Shown in pieces: positions 8,494 to 17,241 of a DNA stretch of 64,000 nucleotides (within the stretch, counting starts at the first letter, position 1; each line of letters opens with the position of its first letter). This stretch comes from Frateuria edaphi (GTDB lineage: Bacteria; Pseudomonadota; Gammaproteobacteria; Xanthomonadales; Rhodanobacteraceae). A model generated the notes under the pieces. That model worked only from the letters and a program-made list of their open reading frames with translations, had not been told where the DNA came from and ran no database searches. The position numbers were made by a program, and so were the translations under genes. The stretch spans positions 3,333,001 through 3,397,000 of the forward strand of contig NZ_CP088251.1 of assembly GCF_021117405.1 (NCBI RefSeq), given 5' to 3'.

Positions 8494-9035
8494 GAATTCA
8501 CCACGCTCACCGCACCCGTGAGCCAGGTGACGTTGACCTGCCAGCGGCGCTCGCCCCGTTGCAGGACGATGTGGCCGCCGGTGGAACTACCATCGGGAAA
8601 AAAGCGGATGCGGCCGGTGTGGTTGTCCGGCTGGTCTTCGCGGGCGCTGGTGATGGACAGGCGCATGCCCTTGGGCAGCGCCACCTCCTTCCCGCCGGCG
8701 GCCCGGTAGCTGGCCGATTTCGTATCCAGCTCGAAGGTCTGTTCCTTGCCCTTGACGATGGCCTGCGCGCGGGTGGCGCGCAACGCGGCGGCCAGCTCCA
8801 CGCTGGCTGCGCGCGTGCGTGCGCTGGCCAGGCCCTGGGTGACCGACACGGCGGCCGCCGCCGCGGCGATGCCGATCAACAGGATCACCGCGAGCATTTC
8901 GAGCAGGGTGAAGCCACGGGAACACGCACCACGCTTACCCATGGCGAGCCGGGCACCATGGGGCGCAAGGGCACGCGTCCGACGCGCGAGCGCCGAGCAG
9001 GCTCCTGTGTCCCGATGGTCGACCCATTGGCTCAT
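8490..9035 (-). CDS. gspH: minor pseudopilin GspH
   Basis: 181 residues from the ATG that overlaps the gspG stop by four bases. This start gives an unusually long 41-residue, Arg/Ala-rich leader before SRGFTLLEM; an in-frame ATG at 8942 would give a normal 10-residue leader but a weak ribosome site. The codons around 8942 lie in an inverted repeat (CCCATGG ... CCATGGG, 8938-8961), which hints that the extension may come from a repeat. The C-terminal beta-rich GspH domain is clear. Confidence 0.88.
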   Translation of the reverse strand: MSQWVDHRDTGACSALARRTRALAPHGARLAMGKRGACSRGFTLLEMLAVILLIGIAAAAAAVSVTQGLASARTRAASVELAAALRATRAQAIVKGKEQTFELDTKSASYRAAGGKEVALPKGMRLSITSAREDQPDNHTGRIRFFPDGSSTGGHIVLQRGERRWQVNVTWLTGAVSVVNS

Positions 9036-9463
9036 TGCCAGCTACCGATGTCCTTGCTGTAGCCGTCGCCACCGGGCTGTCCATCCTGGCCATAGAACAC
9101 CAGGTCGTAGCTGCCGTGTTCGCCCGGCGCCTTGTAGCCGAACGCATGGCCGAACGGATCGACCAGGTCCGATGGCTTGGCGTACGGCCCCTGCCAGTTC
9201 GGCGCGTTCGGCGGCTTCTTGACCAGCGCATCGAGGCCGGCCGGCGGCGAGCCGTTGTCCAGCGAGTAGTTCTCGATCTTCTGGCCGAGCGTCATCAACT
9301 GCGCCTTGCCCGCGCCGTACTTGCCCTTGTCGACGCTGCCGCCGACCTGGCGCACGACGATCGCGCCGATGATGCCGATCAGCACGATCACGGCGAGCAT
9401 TTCGAGCAGGGTGAAGCCGCGGGCGCGCTGCGCGCGCATCGAGCCGGTCCGTTGGTGTTTCAT
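9032..9463 (-). CDS. gspG: major pseudopilin GspG
   Basis: 143 residues starting at the ATG preceded by GGAGAG at good spacing (two in-frame codons upstream are less likely). Cleavage motif ARGFTLLEM, long hydrophobic helix, and the GspG signature region near the C-terminus (WQGPYAKPSDLVDPFGHAFG, FYGQDGQPGGDG) with the acidic calcium-binding loop. GspG forms the pseudopilus shaft that pushes substrates through GspD. Confidence 0.96.
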   Translation of the reverse strand: MKHQRTGSMRAQRARGFTLLEMLAVIVLIGIIGAIVVRQVGGSVDKGKYGAGKAQLMTLGQKIENYSLDNGSPPAGLDALVKKPPNAPNWQGPYAKPSDLVDPFGHAFGYKAPGEHGSYDLVFYGQDGQPGGDGYSKDIGSWQ

Positions 9464-9476
9464 TGCACTCTCCACA

Positions 9477-10694
9477 TCATTGAATATTCGCCGTGAGGCT
9501 CAGCAGCGGCAGCAGGATCGCCGCCATGATGATCGCCACCAGCACGGTCATCACGATCGTCAGCGCCGGCACCAATGCGGCCAGCAGCCGGTCGATCGCG
9601 CGCCTGGATTCGAGGTCGAAGGTATCGGCGACTTTCAGCAGCATGGTGTCCAGTTGCCCGGCTTCTTCGCCGACCTGCACCATCTGCAGCGAGAGCCGCG
9701 GGAAGCGCTGCGAGCGCGCCAGCGCGGCGCTCAGGCCGCCGCCGCCCTTGACCTGTTCGGACGCCTGCGCGAGTGCGTCATCCAGCGCGGTATTGCTGGT
9801 GACCTGCCGCGCGATGCTCAGCGCCGCGAGCAGCGGCACGCCGTTCTTCAGCAGCGTGCCCAGCGTGCGCGCAATGCGCGCGGTCTCGACCTTGAGCAGC
9901 AGCGGCCCGATCACGCGCATGGTCAGCAGCTTCGCATGCCAGGCCATGCGCAGCGCCGGGTCGCGCAGGCGCGCGCGCCACGTGGCGACACCCACGATCA
10001 ACACGATCAGGAGCAGCCACCACCACGATTGCAGCACCTGGCCGATGAACAGCACCACGCGCGTGATCAGCGGGATCGGCACCTGCATGTCCTGGAAGAT
10101 CGGCACGAATTGCGGCACGACGTAGGCCAGCAGCAGCACCAGCGAGCCGAGCACGCCGATCATCAGGAAGGCCGGATAGATCAGCGCGTTGACGATGCTG
10201 CCGCGCAGCTGCTGGGCGCGCTCGAGGTATTCGGCCAGGCGGCGCAGGGTCTCTTCCAGCGAACCGCCGGCCTCGCCTGCGCGCACCAGCGAGATGTACA
10301 GCTTGGGGAAAACGCCGTGCTCTTCCTCCAGCGCCTGCGAAAGCGTGGTGCCGCCGCGCACGCGGTCGCGCACGCGCTCGACCAGGCGCTTGGCGCGTTC
10401 GGCCTCGGGCAGTTCCATCAGGATGCCCAGCGCCCGGTCCAGCGGCTGCCCGGCGCCGAGCAGGGTCGCCAGCTGGTGGGTGAACTGCGCCAGCTGGTCG
10501 CCGGTAAAGGGACCGCGCTTGAACAGCGCGGCGAACGCCGAACCTTCGCCCATGGCATCGGCAGGCTTGGCCTCCAGCGGCGTGTGGCCCTGGTCCTGCA
10601 AGCGGCCGATCGCCTCCTGCAGGCTGGGGGCCTCGATCTGGCCCTGCAGCATCTCGCCGGCGGCGCTGATGGCGCGGTAGCGGAACTGGGCCAT
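9477..10694 (-). CDS. gspF: type II secretion inner-membrane platform protein GspF
   Basis: 405 residues with the duplicated GspF/PilC domain (FTHQLATLLGAGQPLDRAL in the first copy, a matching segment near 275-300 in the second) and three membrane segments at about 168-192, 215-243 and 375-400. It is the polytopic core of the platform and contacts GspE and GspL. It is separated from gspE by 221 bp holding an inverted pair of palindromic repeats, and from gspG by 13 bp. Confidence 0.95.
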   Translation of the reverse strand: MAQFRYRAISAAGEMLQGQIEAPSLQEAIGRLQDQGHTPLEAKPADAMGEGSAFAALFKRGPFTGDQLAQFTHQLATLLGAGQPLDRALGILMELPEAERAKRLVERVRDRVRGGTTLSQALEEEHGVFPKLYISLVRAGEAGGSLEETLRRLAEYLERAQQLRGSIVNALIYPAFLMIGVLGSLVLLLAYVVPQFVPIFQDMQVPIPLITRVVLFIGQVLQSWWWLLLIVLIVGVATWRARLRDPALRMAWHAKLLTMRVIGPLLLKVETARIARTLGTLLKNGVPLLAALSIARQVTSNTALDDALAQASEQVKGGGGLSAALARSQRFPRLSLQMVQVGEEAGQLDTMLLKVADTFDLESRRAIDRLLAALVPALTIVMTVLVAIIMAAILLPLLSLTANIQ

Positions 10695-10718
10695 GTCAGA
10701 GGCCCTTTACTTTTTGCT

Positions 10719-10893
10719 CCCTCTCCCCTCCGGGGAGAGGGCCGGGGTGAGGGGCCAAGGCTTGCGGGCAAGGATGGACAGAGCGCGGGCGGTTGGCGCC
10801 CTTCAAAACAAAAGGAATAACCACTCCGCGACGGCTCCGGGCGAGCGCCGCCCTCTCACCCCAACCCCCTTCCCGGCGGGGAGAGGGAGCAAA
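10719..10893. repeat. inverted pair of palindromic repeats between gspE and gspF
   Basis: Two copies of one repeat point toward each other. The first (10719-10754) is the perfect palindrome CCCTCTCCCC-TCC-GGGGAGAGGG followed by CCGGGGTGAGGGG; the second (10851-10893) is its reverse complement with small changes. Both carry a TTGCTC or TTTGCTC outer edge. Together they could fold the gspE-gspF intercistronic RNA into a long hairpin and set different transcript levels for gspE and the genes after it. Confidence 0.8.
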
Positions 10894-10915
10894 GGCGTCG
10901 CCGGTTCGGATCGCA

Positions 10916-12646
10916 TCAGCCTTCCTGCGTGACACGCAGCACCTCCTCGAGGGTGGTGACGCCGGCGACCGCCTTGGCGATACCGTCCTCGTACATCGTG
11001 CGCATGCCCTCGGCGCGGGCCACGCGCTCGATCTCGCTGGCGTCGGCCCGCTTCATCACCAGCCGCCGAAGCGGCTCGCTCATCACCAGGAATTCGACGA
11101 TCGCGCGCCGGCCGCGGTAGCCGGTGGGGTTGGCCGCGCTGGAGCCGGGCTTCCACAGGCGGATCGGGCGCTCGTCGGTGTACTTCTCCAGCTCGAACTC
11201 GGCGATCACCTCGGGCGAGGCCTCGTAGGGAACCGCCGTTTCCGGATCCAGCCGGCGCACCAGCCGCTGGGCCAGGATCGCGTTGACGGTGGAGCCAAGC
11301 AGGTAGTCCTCCACGCCCATGTCCAGCAGGCGCGTGACGCCGCCGGCGGCCGAGTTGGTGTGCAGCGTGGACAACACCAGATGGCCGGTAAGCGCGGACT
11401 GGATCGCGATGCGGCAGGTCTCCAGGTCGCGCATCTCGCCGATCATGATGACGTCCGGATCCTGGCGCATGATCGAGCGCAACGCGTTGGCGAAATCCAG
11501 CCCGATCTGCGGCTTGACCTGGATCTGGTTGATGCCCTCGAGCTGGTACTCGACCGGGTCCTCGACCGTGATGATCTTGACGTCCGGCGTGTTGATGCGC
11601 GAGAGCGCCGTGTAGAGCGTGGTGGTCTTGCCCGAACCTGTCGGACCGGTGACCAGCAGGATGCCGTTGGGGCGCTCCAGCACCTCGACGAAGCGCTTTT
11701 CGAACGCGGGCGTGAAGCCCAGCGATTCGAAGTCGAAAACCACCGATTCGCGGTCCAGGATACGCATCACCACCGACTCGCCATAGGCGGTCGGCACGGT
11801 GGATACGCGAAGGTCCAGCTCCTTGCCCTGCACGCGCAGCTGGATGCGCCCGTCCTGCGGCAGCCGGCGTTCGGCGATGTTCAGCTTGGCCATGATCTTG
11901 ACGCGGCTGATCACTGCCGCGGTCGAGGACGATGGCGGCGCCTCGACTTCGTGCAACACGCCGTCGATGCGGTAGCGCACTTTCAGGCGGTTCTCGAACG
12001 GCTCGATGTGCACGTCGGAGGCCCGCTGCTCGACCGCGCGCTGCAGGATCAGGTTGACCAGGCGGATCACCGGCGCCTCGGAGGCAAGGTCGCGCAGGTG
12101 TTCGACGTCGTCTTCCTCGCTGGCCTCGCCGCCGAGGTTTTCGACGATCGTGCCCATCGCGGAGCGGCCGGTGCCGTAGTAGCGCTCGATCAGGTCGTCG
12201 ATTTCCGAGCGCAGGCCGACGCGCAGGGCGACCGGTCGGCCGGCGGCCAGTTCCACTGCCTGCAACGGATAGGGATCGGCCGGATCGGCCACCACCAGCG
12301 CCAGGTCGTCCTCGCCCTCGCGCACCGGCACCACGTGCTGTTGCTTGAGGAAGCGCAGGGAGAGTTCGGGTTCGGCCGGCGGCATTTCCGGCGCGTCGCG
12401 CGCGGCCAGCAGCGGCACGCCGAGCAGTTCGGACCAGGCTTCGGCCAGGTCGCGCTCGGACACCAGCCCGAGCCGCGCCAGCAGCGCGGTCAGGGTGCCC
12501 TCGGGCGCCTCCTCGTGCAGCCTGCGCGCGCGATGGAGGTCGCTGTCCTTGAGATTGCCGCGCGACACCAGGAGTGCGCAGACCGCCGCTTCACGGTCGT
12601 CCACGGAGAGCGCCCAGGTGGCCGCGGGCGTTGGAACTGCCGACAT
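10916..12646 (-). CDS. gspE: type II secretion ATPase GspE
   Basis: Cytoplasmic hexameric ATPase that powers pseudopilus assembly, 576 residues. The ATG at 12646 has GGGAGA six bases upstream and is preferred over a GTG seven codons earlier. An N1E domain (about 1-130) is followed by the ATPase core with Walker A GPTGSGKTTT, an Asp box and Walker B. The CxxC ... CxxC metal-binding motif usual in GspE is absent: the stretch RLVRRLDPETAVPYEA ... NPTGYRGR has no cysteines. It is the first operon gene. Confidence 0.96.
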   Translation of the reverse strand: MSAVPTPAATWALSVDDREAAVCALLVSRGNLKDSDLHRARRLHEEAPEGTLTALLARLGLVSERDLAEAWSELLGVPLLAARDAPEMPPAEPELSLRFLKQQHVVPVREGEDDLALVVADPADPYPLQAVELAAGRPVALRVGLRSEIDDLIERYYGTGRSAMGTIVENLGGEASEEDDVEHLRDLASEAPVIRLVNLILQRAVEQRASDVHIEPFENRLKVRYRIDGVLHEVEAPPSSSTAAVISRVKIMAKLNIAERRLPQDGRIQLRVQGKELDLRVSTVPTAYGESVVMRILDRESVVFDFESLGFTPAFEKRFVEVLERPNGILLVTGPTGSGKTTTLYTALSRINTPDVKIITVEDPVEYQLEGINQIQVKPQIGLDFANALRSIMRQDPDVIMIGEMRDLETCRIAIQSALTGHLVLSTLHTNSAAGGVTRLLDMGVEDYLLGSTVNAILAQRLVRRLDPETAVPYEASPEVIAEFELEKYTDERPIRLWKPGSSAANPTGYRGRRAIVEFLVMSEPLRRLVMKRADASEIERVARAEGMRTMYEDGIAKAVAGVTTLEEVLRVTQEG

Positions 12647-12804
12647 GCAGTGTCTCCCGCCAGTCACGTCAACCCGTCAACACCCCCCGCGTCGACGAGA
12701 AAAACCATTGGTAGCACATCCCCCGGCCCGGGCGCGAGCGCGCGGCGGGAGATGCCGTGGAACTTCCGACTAACATCACGCGCACAAGTTCAGCACAACG
12801 TGAA

Positions 12805-12834
12805 ACGGCCGGCGCCTGCATGTGCGCCGGCCGT
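12805..12834 (-). terminator. hairpin after the trimeric adhesin gene
   Basis: A perfect 11-bp inverted repeat (ACGGCCGGCGC / GCGCCGGCCGT) with an 8-base loop starts about 20 bases past the adhesin stop codon. On the minus strand it is followed by TTTCACG, a weak U-tract. It also separates the adhesin from gspE, so gspE needs its own promoter in 12647-12804. Confidence 0.7.
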
Positions 12835-12854
12835 CCGCGGGTTTGCCCCGTGGC

Positions 12855-15260
12855 TTACCAGCCCACGCCCAGGCCCACGCCACCGGAGGTTTCGCTGCCG
12901 CTGACCGCCGCGCCGAAGGTCAGGCTGGCCTTGGAAGACAGCTGGCGCGAATAGCCCACCGCCAGCGCGCCCTGGTTGTGATAACCGCCCACGCCCACGC
13001 CCAGGCGGTTGGGGCTGTCGATGCCCTGGGTGCTGAAGGCCATCTGCGACATCGCCGTGCCCATGGCGCCGACCGCGTCCAGGCGATTGTTGACGGTGCG
13101 GAAGCGCTCGTCGACTTCGCGGCGGAAGCTGGACAGGTCCAGCGACACGTTGGCCAATCGCTGGTCGGCGTAGGACTGCGCCCGAGCCAGGGTCTGGCGG
13201 TCACCGGCATCGGCGTAGATCTTGGCAGTGCCCAGCGCCTGGTCGACCTGCCCGGTGTTGGCCGCGTCGGTGGGCGCACTGCCGGCCGCCACGTTGGTGA
13301 TCTGCCGCTGCTGGCTGGCCGTACCGACCGAGACGGTATTGGCGCGGTCCGCGATCGCGCCCTGGCCCAGTGCGACTGCCCCGCTCGCACTGACGCTCGC
13401 GCTTTCACCTACCGCCACGGCATTGGTGGCGTCGGCGGTTATGGTGGTATTGGCGCCTACCGCCGTGCTGCCATCGGCTCCCACGTGCGCTTTGCCGCCG
13501 ATGGCAGTGTCGTTAGGGCCGGCGGCGTAGCTGTCGCCGCCAATCGCCGTGCCATGGTCGCCTTGCGCCTGCGCGGCTGAACCGAGGGCGACGGCCTTGG
13601 TACCGGTCAGGGCATTTGCCACAGAGTCGCCGTCGACACTGAGATAACCCAGGTCAGCTGTGTTGGACTGGAGGCTACCTAGCTGGCCCTCGATGTTGGT
13701 TACGCGACCATCAATGTTCGTCACTTCGGAACCAAGGTCGTTGATGGCCTGGCCGTTCGTCCCGGCGAGGTCCGCCAGGGCATCGAGCTGGCCCTTGTTC
13801 ACCGCGTCCATCGCGTCGACTCCGTCGGCCACGTTGACGACGCGCCGCTCGCCGCCAACGGTGCCGACCGACACCGTGTCGTCCTGGTCGGCGACCGAAC
13901 CGGCACCCAGCGCCACGCTGTTGTCCGCCGGTGCAAAGGCGCCCGCGCCGACCGCCACGGCGGCCGAGCCATCGGATTCGCTGCCATCGCCAACCGCGAC
14001 GCTGTCTACATTGGAGGCCACCGAACCGACGCCCATCGCGACCGAATAGTCGCCCAAGGCGGTGCTTTGCACGCCCGAGGCCACGCTGGCGTAACCGGTG
14101 GCGTTGGCGGCGTAGCCGAAGGCACTGGCAAAGTCCGAGGCTACGCTGAAACCGCCCAGCGCGTTTGAATAGTCGCCGGCGGCAAAGCTGTCCAGTCCGA
14201 TCGCTACCGACTGGCTGCCGAACGCGCCTGTATTGGGATCGGCTTGGGAGCCGATGGCAATGCTGTAGGCGCCCTGCGCGTAGGCATCGGAACCAAGCGC
14301 CGTGGCTGAGCTGTCGAGCGCCTGGGCGTTATTACCGTTGGCAGTAGCCTTGTCCGCGGCCGCAAGCGAGCCGCTGCCCATCGCCGAGGCGCCCGTGCCC
14401 TGGGCCCAGGCGCCATTGCCGCTGGCCAGGGCGAAGTCGCCCAGTGCGGTGGCCTGATAGCCGTTGGCCATGGCGCCGGTACCTTGTGCGTAGGCCAGCG
14501 AGCCGAGCGCGATGGCCCCCTCGCCCGAAGCGGTCGTGGCCTCGCCGGACGCCAGGTCCGGATCGCCGCCGCCGATCGCGATGGAGCCGCGATCGGAAGC
14601 CTGGGCGTTGGCGCCCAGCGCCACGCTCTCGTAGCCATCGGCGCCGGCGTTGGTGCCGCCAGCGAACGAGCCCTGGCCAGTGGCATAGGAGAGCGAGCCA
14701 ACCGCAGTACTGTCCACGCCATCGGCGCCGGCCCCGGCGCCAAGCGCGGTGGCGCCGAACGCACTGGCTTCGGTGCCATACACCGTGCCATCGAAATCCG
14801 TGTAGTTGCCGCCAATTGCTGTGGCGCTTTCGTCCGTGGCCGTGCTGTCGGTGCCAACGGCCAGGCCATACAACGAGGACGTGTAAGAGCGCGCACCCAT
14901 CGCTAACGACCATGACCCGTCGGAGCCAGCATTCTCGCCGACGGCGACCGAGCCGTGCCCCGCCGCGTTCGCATAAAGGCCCAGCGCCGTGGCATACATA
15001 CCCGCGGAAGCACTATGGCCGCCAGCTGTACCGCCTTCCAGCACAAACGGATCGACCAATACCGGATCGGTACCTGGATCTGCAGCGAATACCGCCGCCT
15101 GTGCGGGGCTTGCTGCCACCGCGACCGTCATTGCCGCCCCCAGCACCAGCGCACGAGCGCGCCCACCAGAGGCACGCTTGCCCTGGCTGCGTGCCAACTC
15201 GGAGGCGACCACAATCATGCCCAACGCCCGGTTCCAAACCTTGCTGTGGATCTTGTTCAC
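12855..15260 (-). CDS. trimeric autotransporter adhesin (YadA-like)
   Basis: 801 residues. The GTG at 15260 is chosen because it begins the extended signal peptide region as VNKIHSKVWN (family consensus MNKIY-x-VWN) and has GGGAG at good spacing; the ATG two codons earlier sits directly on that site. Signal peptide ends near AQAA. Long runs of 14-residue YadA head repeats (S-x-A-x-G) span about 65-440 and 560-640. Two neck motifs occur (VVNVADGVDAMDAVNKGQL, ITNVAAGSAPTDAANTGQV). A coiled-coil stalk precedes the YadA anchor of about 75 residues, which ends in an aromatic Trp. Likely role: surface adhesion. Confidence 0.95.
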   Translation of the reverse strand: MNKIHSKVWNRALGMIVVASELARSQGKRASGGRARALVLGAAMTVAVAASPAQAAVFAADPGTDPVLVDPFVLEGGTAGGHSASAGMYATALGLYANAAGHGSVAVGENAGSDGSWSLAMGARSYTSSLYGLAVGTDSTATDESATAIGGNYTDFDGTVYGTEASAFGATALGAGAGADGVDSTAVGSLSYATGQGSFAGGTNAGADGYESVALGANAQASDRGSIAIGGGDPDLASGEATTASGEGAIALGSLAYAQGTGAMANGYQATALGDFALASGNGAWAQGTGASAMGSGSLAAADKATANGNNAQALDSSATALGSDAYAQGAYSIAIGSQADPNTGAFGSQSVAIGLDSFAAGDYSNALGGFSVASDFASAFGYAANATGYASVASGVQSTALGDYSVAMGVGSVASNVDSVAVGDGSESDGSAAVAVGAGAFAPADNSVALGAGSVADQDDTVSVGTVGGERRVVNVADGVDAMDAVNKGQLDALADLAGTNGQAINDLGSEVTNIDGRVTNIEGQLGSLQSNTADLGYLSVDGDSVANALTGTKAVALGSAAQAQGDHGTAIGGDSYAAGPNDTAIGGKAHVGADGSTAVGANTTITADATNAVAVGESASVSASGAVALGQGAIADRANTVSVGTASQQRQITNVAAGSAPTDAANTGQVDQALGTAKIYADAGDRQTLARAQSYADQRLANVSLDLSSFRREVDERFRTVNNRLDAVGAMGTAMSQMAFSTQGIDSPNRLGVGVGGYHNQGALAVGYSRQLSSKASLTFGAAVSGSETSGGVGLGVGW

Positions 15261-15389
15261 AAGCATCTCCCAGTCCGCCAGCGTCTTTGTTCGCCCGGCG
15301 GATGTTCATTCATTCGAAAAAGGGATGGCCGAACGCACGCGCCGGCCACCCGGTCGACCGCGAGCTGTGTGGCTCGCGCGCCAGAGCAC

Positions 15390-16967
15390 TCAGCGGCAGG
15401 TGACTCCGACGATGCTGAAGGCGGCCGCGACATCGGCCTGTGGGTAACCGCGGTCGGTGGCCGCCTGTTCGACGCCGCATGCGCCACTGTCGAAAGACTC
15501 GTCCGGCCCCCAATACAGGGCGTTTGCGTCGTGGAAGACCTCGAATGCCGTGCGCGTGTTCCACCCGGCGGTTTTGGCCAGGGTGCAAAACGCACGGTTG
15601 TAGACGCCGCTGGAGTAATGGACGTCGAGGCCGTCGTAGTACTGCGTGGCGTTATCGATCGAGGTGCCGTCGTTGCTCGGCGTACACATGTCGCGCAGCG
15701 CCGTCATGCCAAGTAGCGGTACGGTGGTCGGCTTGATGATCTCAGCACCGGTCATGAAGTCGTTGCTGCCACGGTCGAAATACTTCACGGCCTCGCCGGC
15801 CATGTCGGAAAACGCCTCGTTCATGCCGCCGGACTGGCCCGCGTACTCCAGGCCCGAATGCTGTTCGGTGAAGCCGTGGCTGATTTCATGGCCAGTGATG
15901 TCCAGCACCACGAACGGGTAGAAATACTGGTCGCCGTCGCCAAAGACCATTTCGGAGCCGTCCCAGAATGCGTTCTCGTAGTTCGCGCCGTAGTGCACCC
16001 ACATGTGCAGCTGCATCGGGCTGCCATCGCCGTTCTTCAGCGGCGGCGCGCCGAACCAACTGTTGTACATGTCGTACACCACACCACCGAAGTGGTGTGC
16101 ATCGTTAATGGCCGAATACGCGCCGTTGATATCATCGCCCATGCTGGTCCAGCCGGCGGGGTTGGTGCCGGCGCAACCGAACGACCACAGCGTTACACGC
16201 TGGCCGCCAGCCACGTTGTAGGTCGCGACCTCATTGTTCTGCAGGTAACAGGTGCTGCCGATGCGGGTGGCGCTGAGCAGCTCGCGGCCGGCGCCCGAAC
16301 CGTCGTAGTGGTACAGGCCGGTCAGGTCGTTGCCGCCCGGGCCGTTCGCACTGACTGTGGTTGGTGTGCCGGTGCCAGGGGGGCGGCGACCGGTGGTCAG
16401 GCCGTCCCAATGACGCAGCACTTCGCCGGTGTTGGCGTCAACGATCGCGGTCGGACGCGAAATCCCGCCGTTCGCGGTGACCAGGTAGGAGGTGCGGTAG
16501 GCCAACCGGGCGTTGCCCTTGGCCTGCGGATAGACGAACAACTCGCTCCGGACGTTGCTTGCGGCCATGCCGCGCTGGCCCAGCTTTGCCTGCAGGGCTG
16601 CCTGAGCCTGGGCGCCGTTGAGGCGCGGGCGGACCGAGTGCAGCTGGCCGGCCAGGCTGGCTTCGGCCTCGCCATGGGCGCTCAGTACATTGCCGCGGGC
16701 GTCGCGTTCGACCACCAGGCTGCGCCCGTAGACCGGCACGCCCTGAAACGTCTGCCGCTCGCGCGTCTTGACGGTGCCACGCACTGTTTTCGCATGCGCA
16801 CCGGCGGTGAAGGTGCTGCCCTGGCCCAGGCCCAGGCGATTGGCCAGCGTGGCCGGCGCGAGGTTGCCCAGGCGACCGGCATGGATGTGGACGGGCGTGG
16901 CGCATAGCGAAACCGAGGCGCAACCCATCGCGGCGAGCATGGCGCCGACGAGCTTCTTCTGGAACAT
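15390..16967 (-). CDS. secreted M4 family zinc metalloprotease (thermolysin/vibriolysin type)
   Basis: 525 residues. GGGGGAG precedes the ATG. Signal peptide (about 1-23), FTP and PepSY-like propeptide (about 30-195), then the M4 catalytic domain with the zinc motif HEISH at 360-364 and the third ligand Glu384 in NEAFSDMAGE. It ends soon after the catalytic domain, so there is no PPC tail. Such enzymes leave Gram-negative cells through type II secretion, and the Xps operon lies 3 kb downstream on the same strand. Substrates are inferred to be extracellular proteins. Confidence 0.95.
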   Translation of the reverse strand: MFQKKLVGAMLAAMGCASVSLCATPVHIHAGRLGNLAPATLANRLGLGQGSTFTAGAHAKTVRGTVKTRERQTFQGVPVYGRSLVVERDARGNVLSAHGEAEASLAGQLHSVRPRLNGAQAQAALQAKLGQRGMAASNVRSELFVYPQAKGNARLAYRTSYLVTANGGISRPTAIVDANTGEVLRHWDGLTTGRRPPGTGTPTTVSANGPGGNDLTGLYHYDGSGAGRELLSATRIGSTCYLQNNEVATYNVAGGQRVTLWSFGCAGTNPAGWTSMGDDINGAYSAINDAHHFGGVVYDMYNSWFGAPPLKNGDGSPMQLHMWVHYGANYENAFWDGSEMVFGDGDQYFYPFVVLDITGHEISHGFTEQHSGLEYAGQSGGMNEAFSDMAGEAVKYFDRGSNDFMTGAEIIKPTTVPLLGMTALRDMCTPSNDGTSIDNATQYYDGLDVHYSSGVYNRAFCTLAKTAGWNTRTAFEVFHDANALYWGPDESFDSGACGVEQAATDRGYPQADVAAAFSIVGVTCR

Positions 16968-17061
16968 GTTCTCCCCCTACGGACGGTAGCCCGGCTTGTG
17001 CTTCGGGCTTTCGAATAACGCCGTCAAATCGCGAAAATGACGACTACGTCACGGTATGGAG

Positions 17062-17081
17062 GGTTGACGGGAGCGTCAACC
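17062..17081. promoter_or_regulatory. inverted repeat upstream of the M4 protease gene
   Basis: Perfect 8-bp arms GGTTGACG / CGTCAACC with a 4-base loop, about 95 bases before the M4 start and 160 bases after the S8 stop. It could be an operator for the M4 gene or a hairpin closing the S8 transcript; no T-run follows. The rest of the 274-bp gap shows no gene, only a weaker AGCCC/GGGCT repeat at 16988-17009. Confidence 0.45.
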
Positions 17082-17241
17082 GCGAAATATTCCAAGGGCC
17101 TTCGCACTTGGCTTCTGCTATCAGTAAGCGGTTTTGGCCGCTCCACGTGGGCAAAGGAAACGGCCGCCACATTTGGCGACCGGATGCGTCTGCTTAGCGC
17201 CGTGCGGTGATGCGCAACGGCGCAAAGCTGCCTAATTACGA

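Noticed and set aside
12855-15260. Repeat array that could look like a CRISPR or minisatellite
   Set aside because: The periodicity is a 42-base, 14-residue coding repeat of a YadA-like adhesin head, with no identical direct repeats separated by unique spacers and no cas genes.
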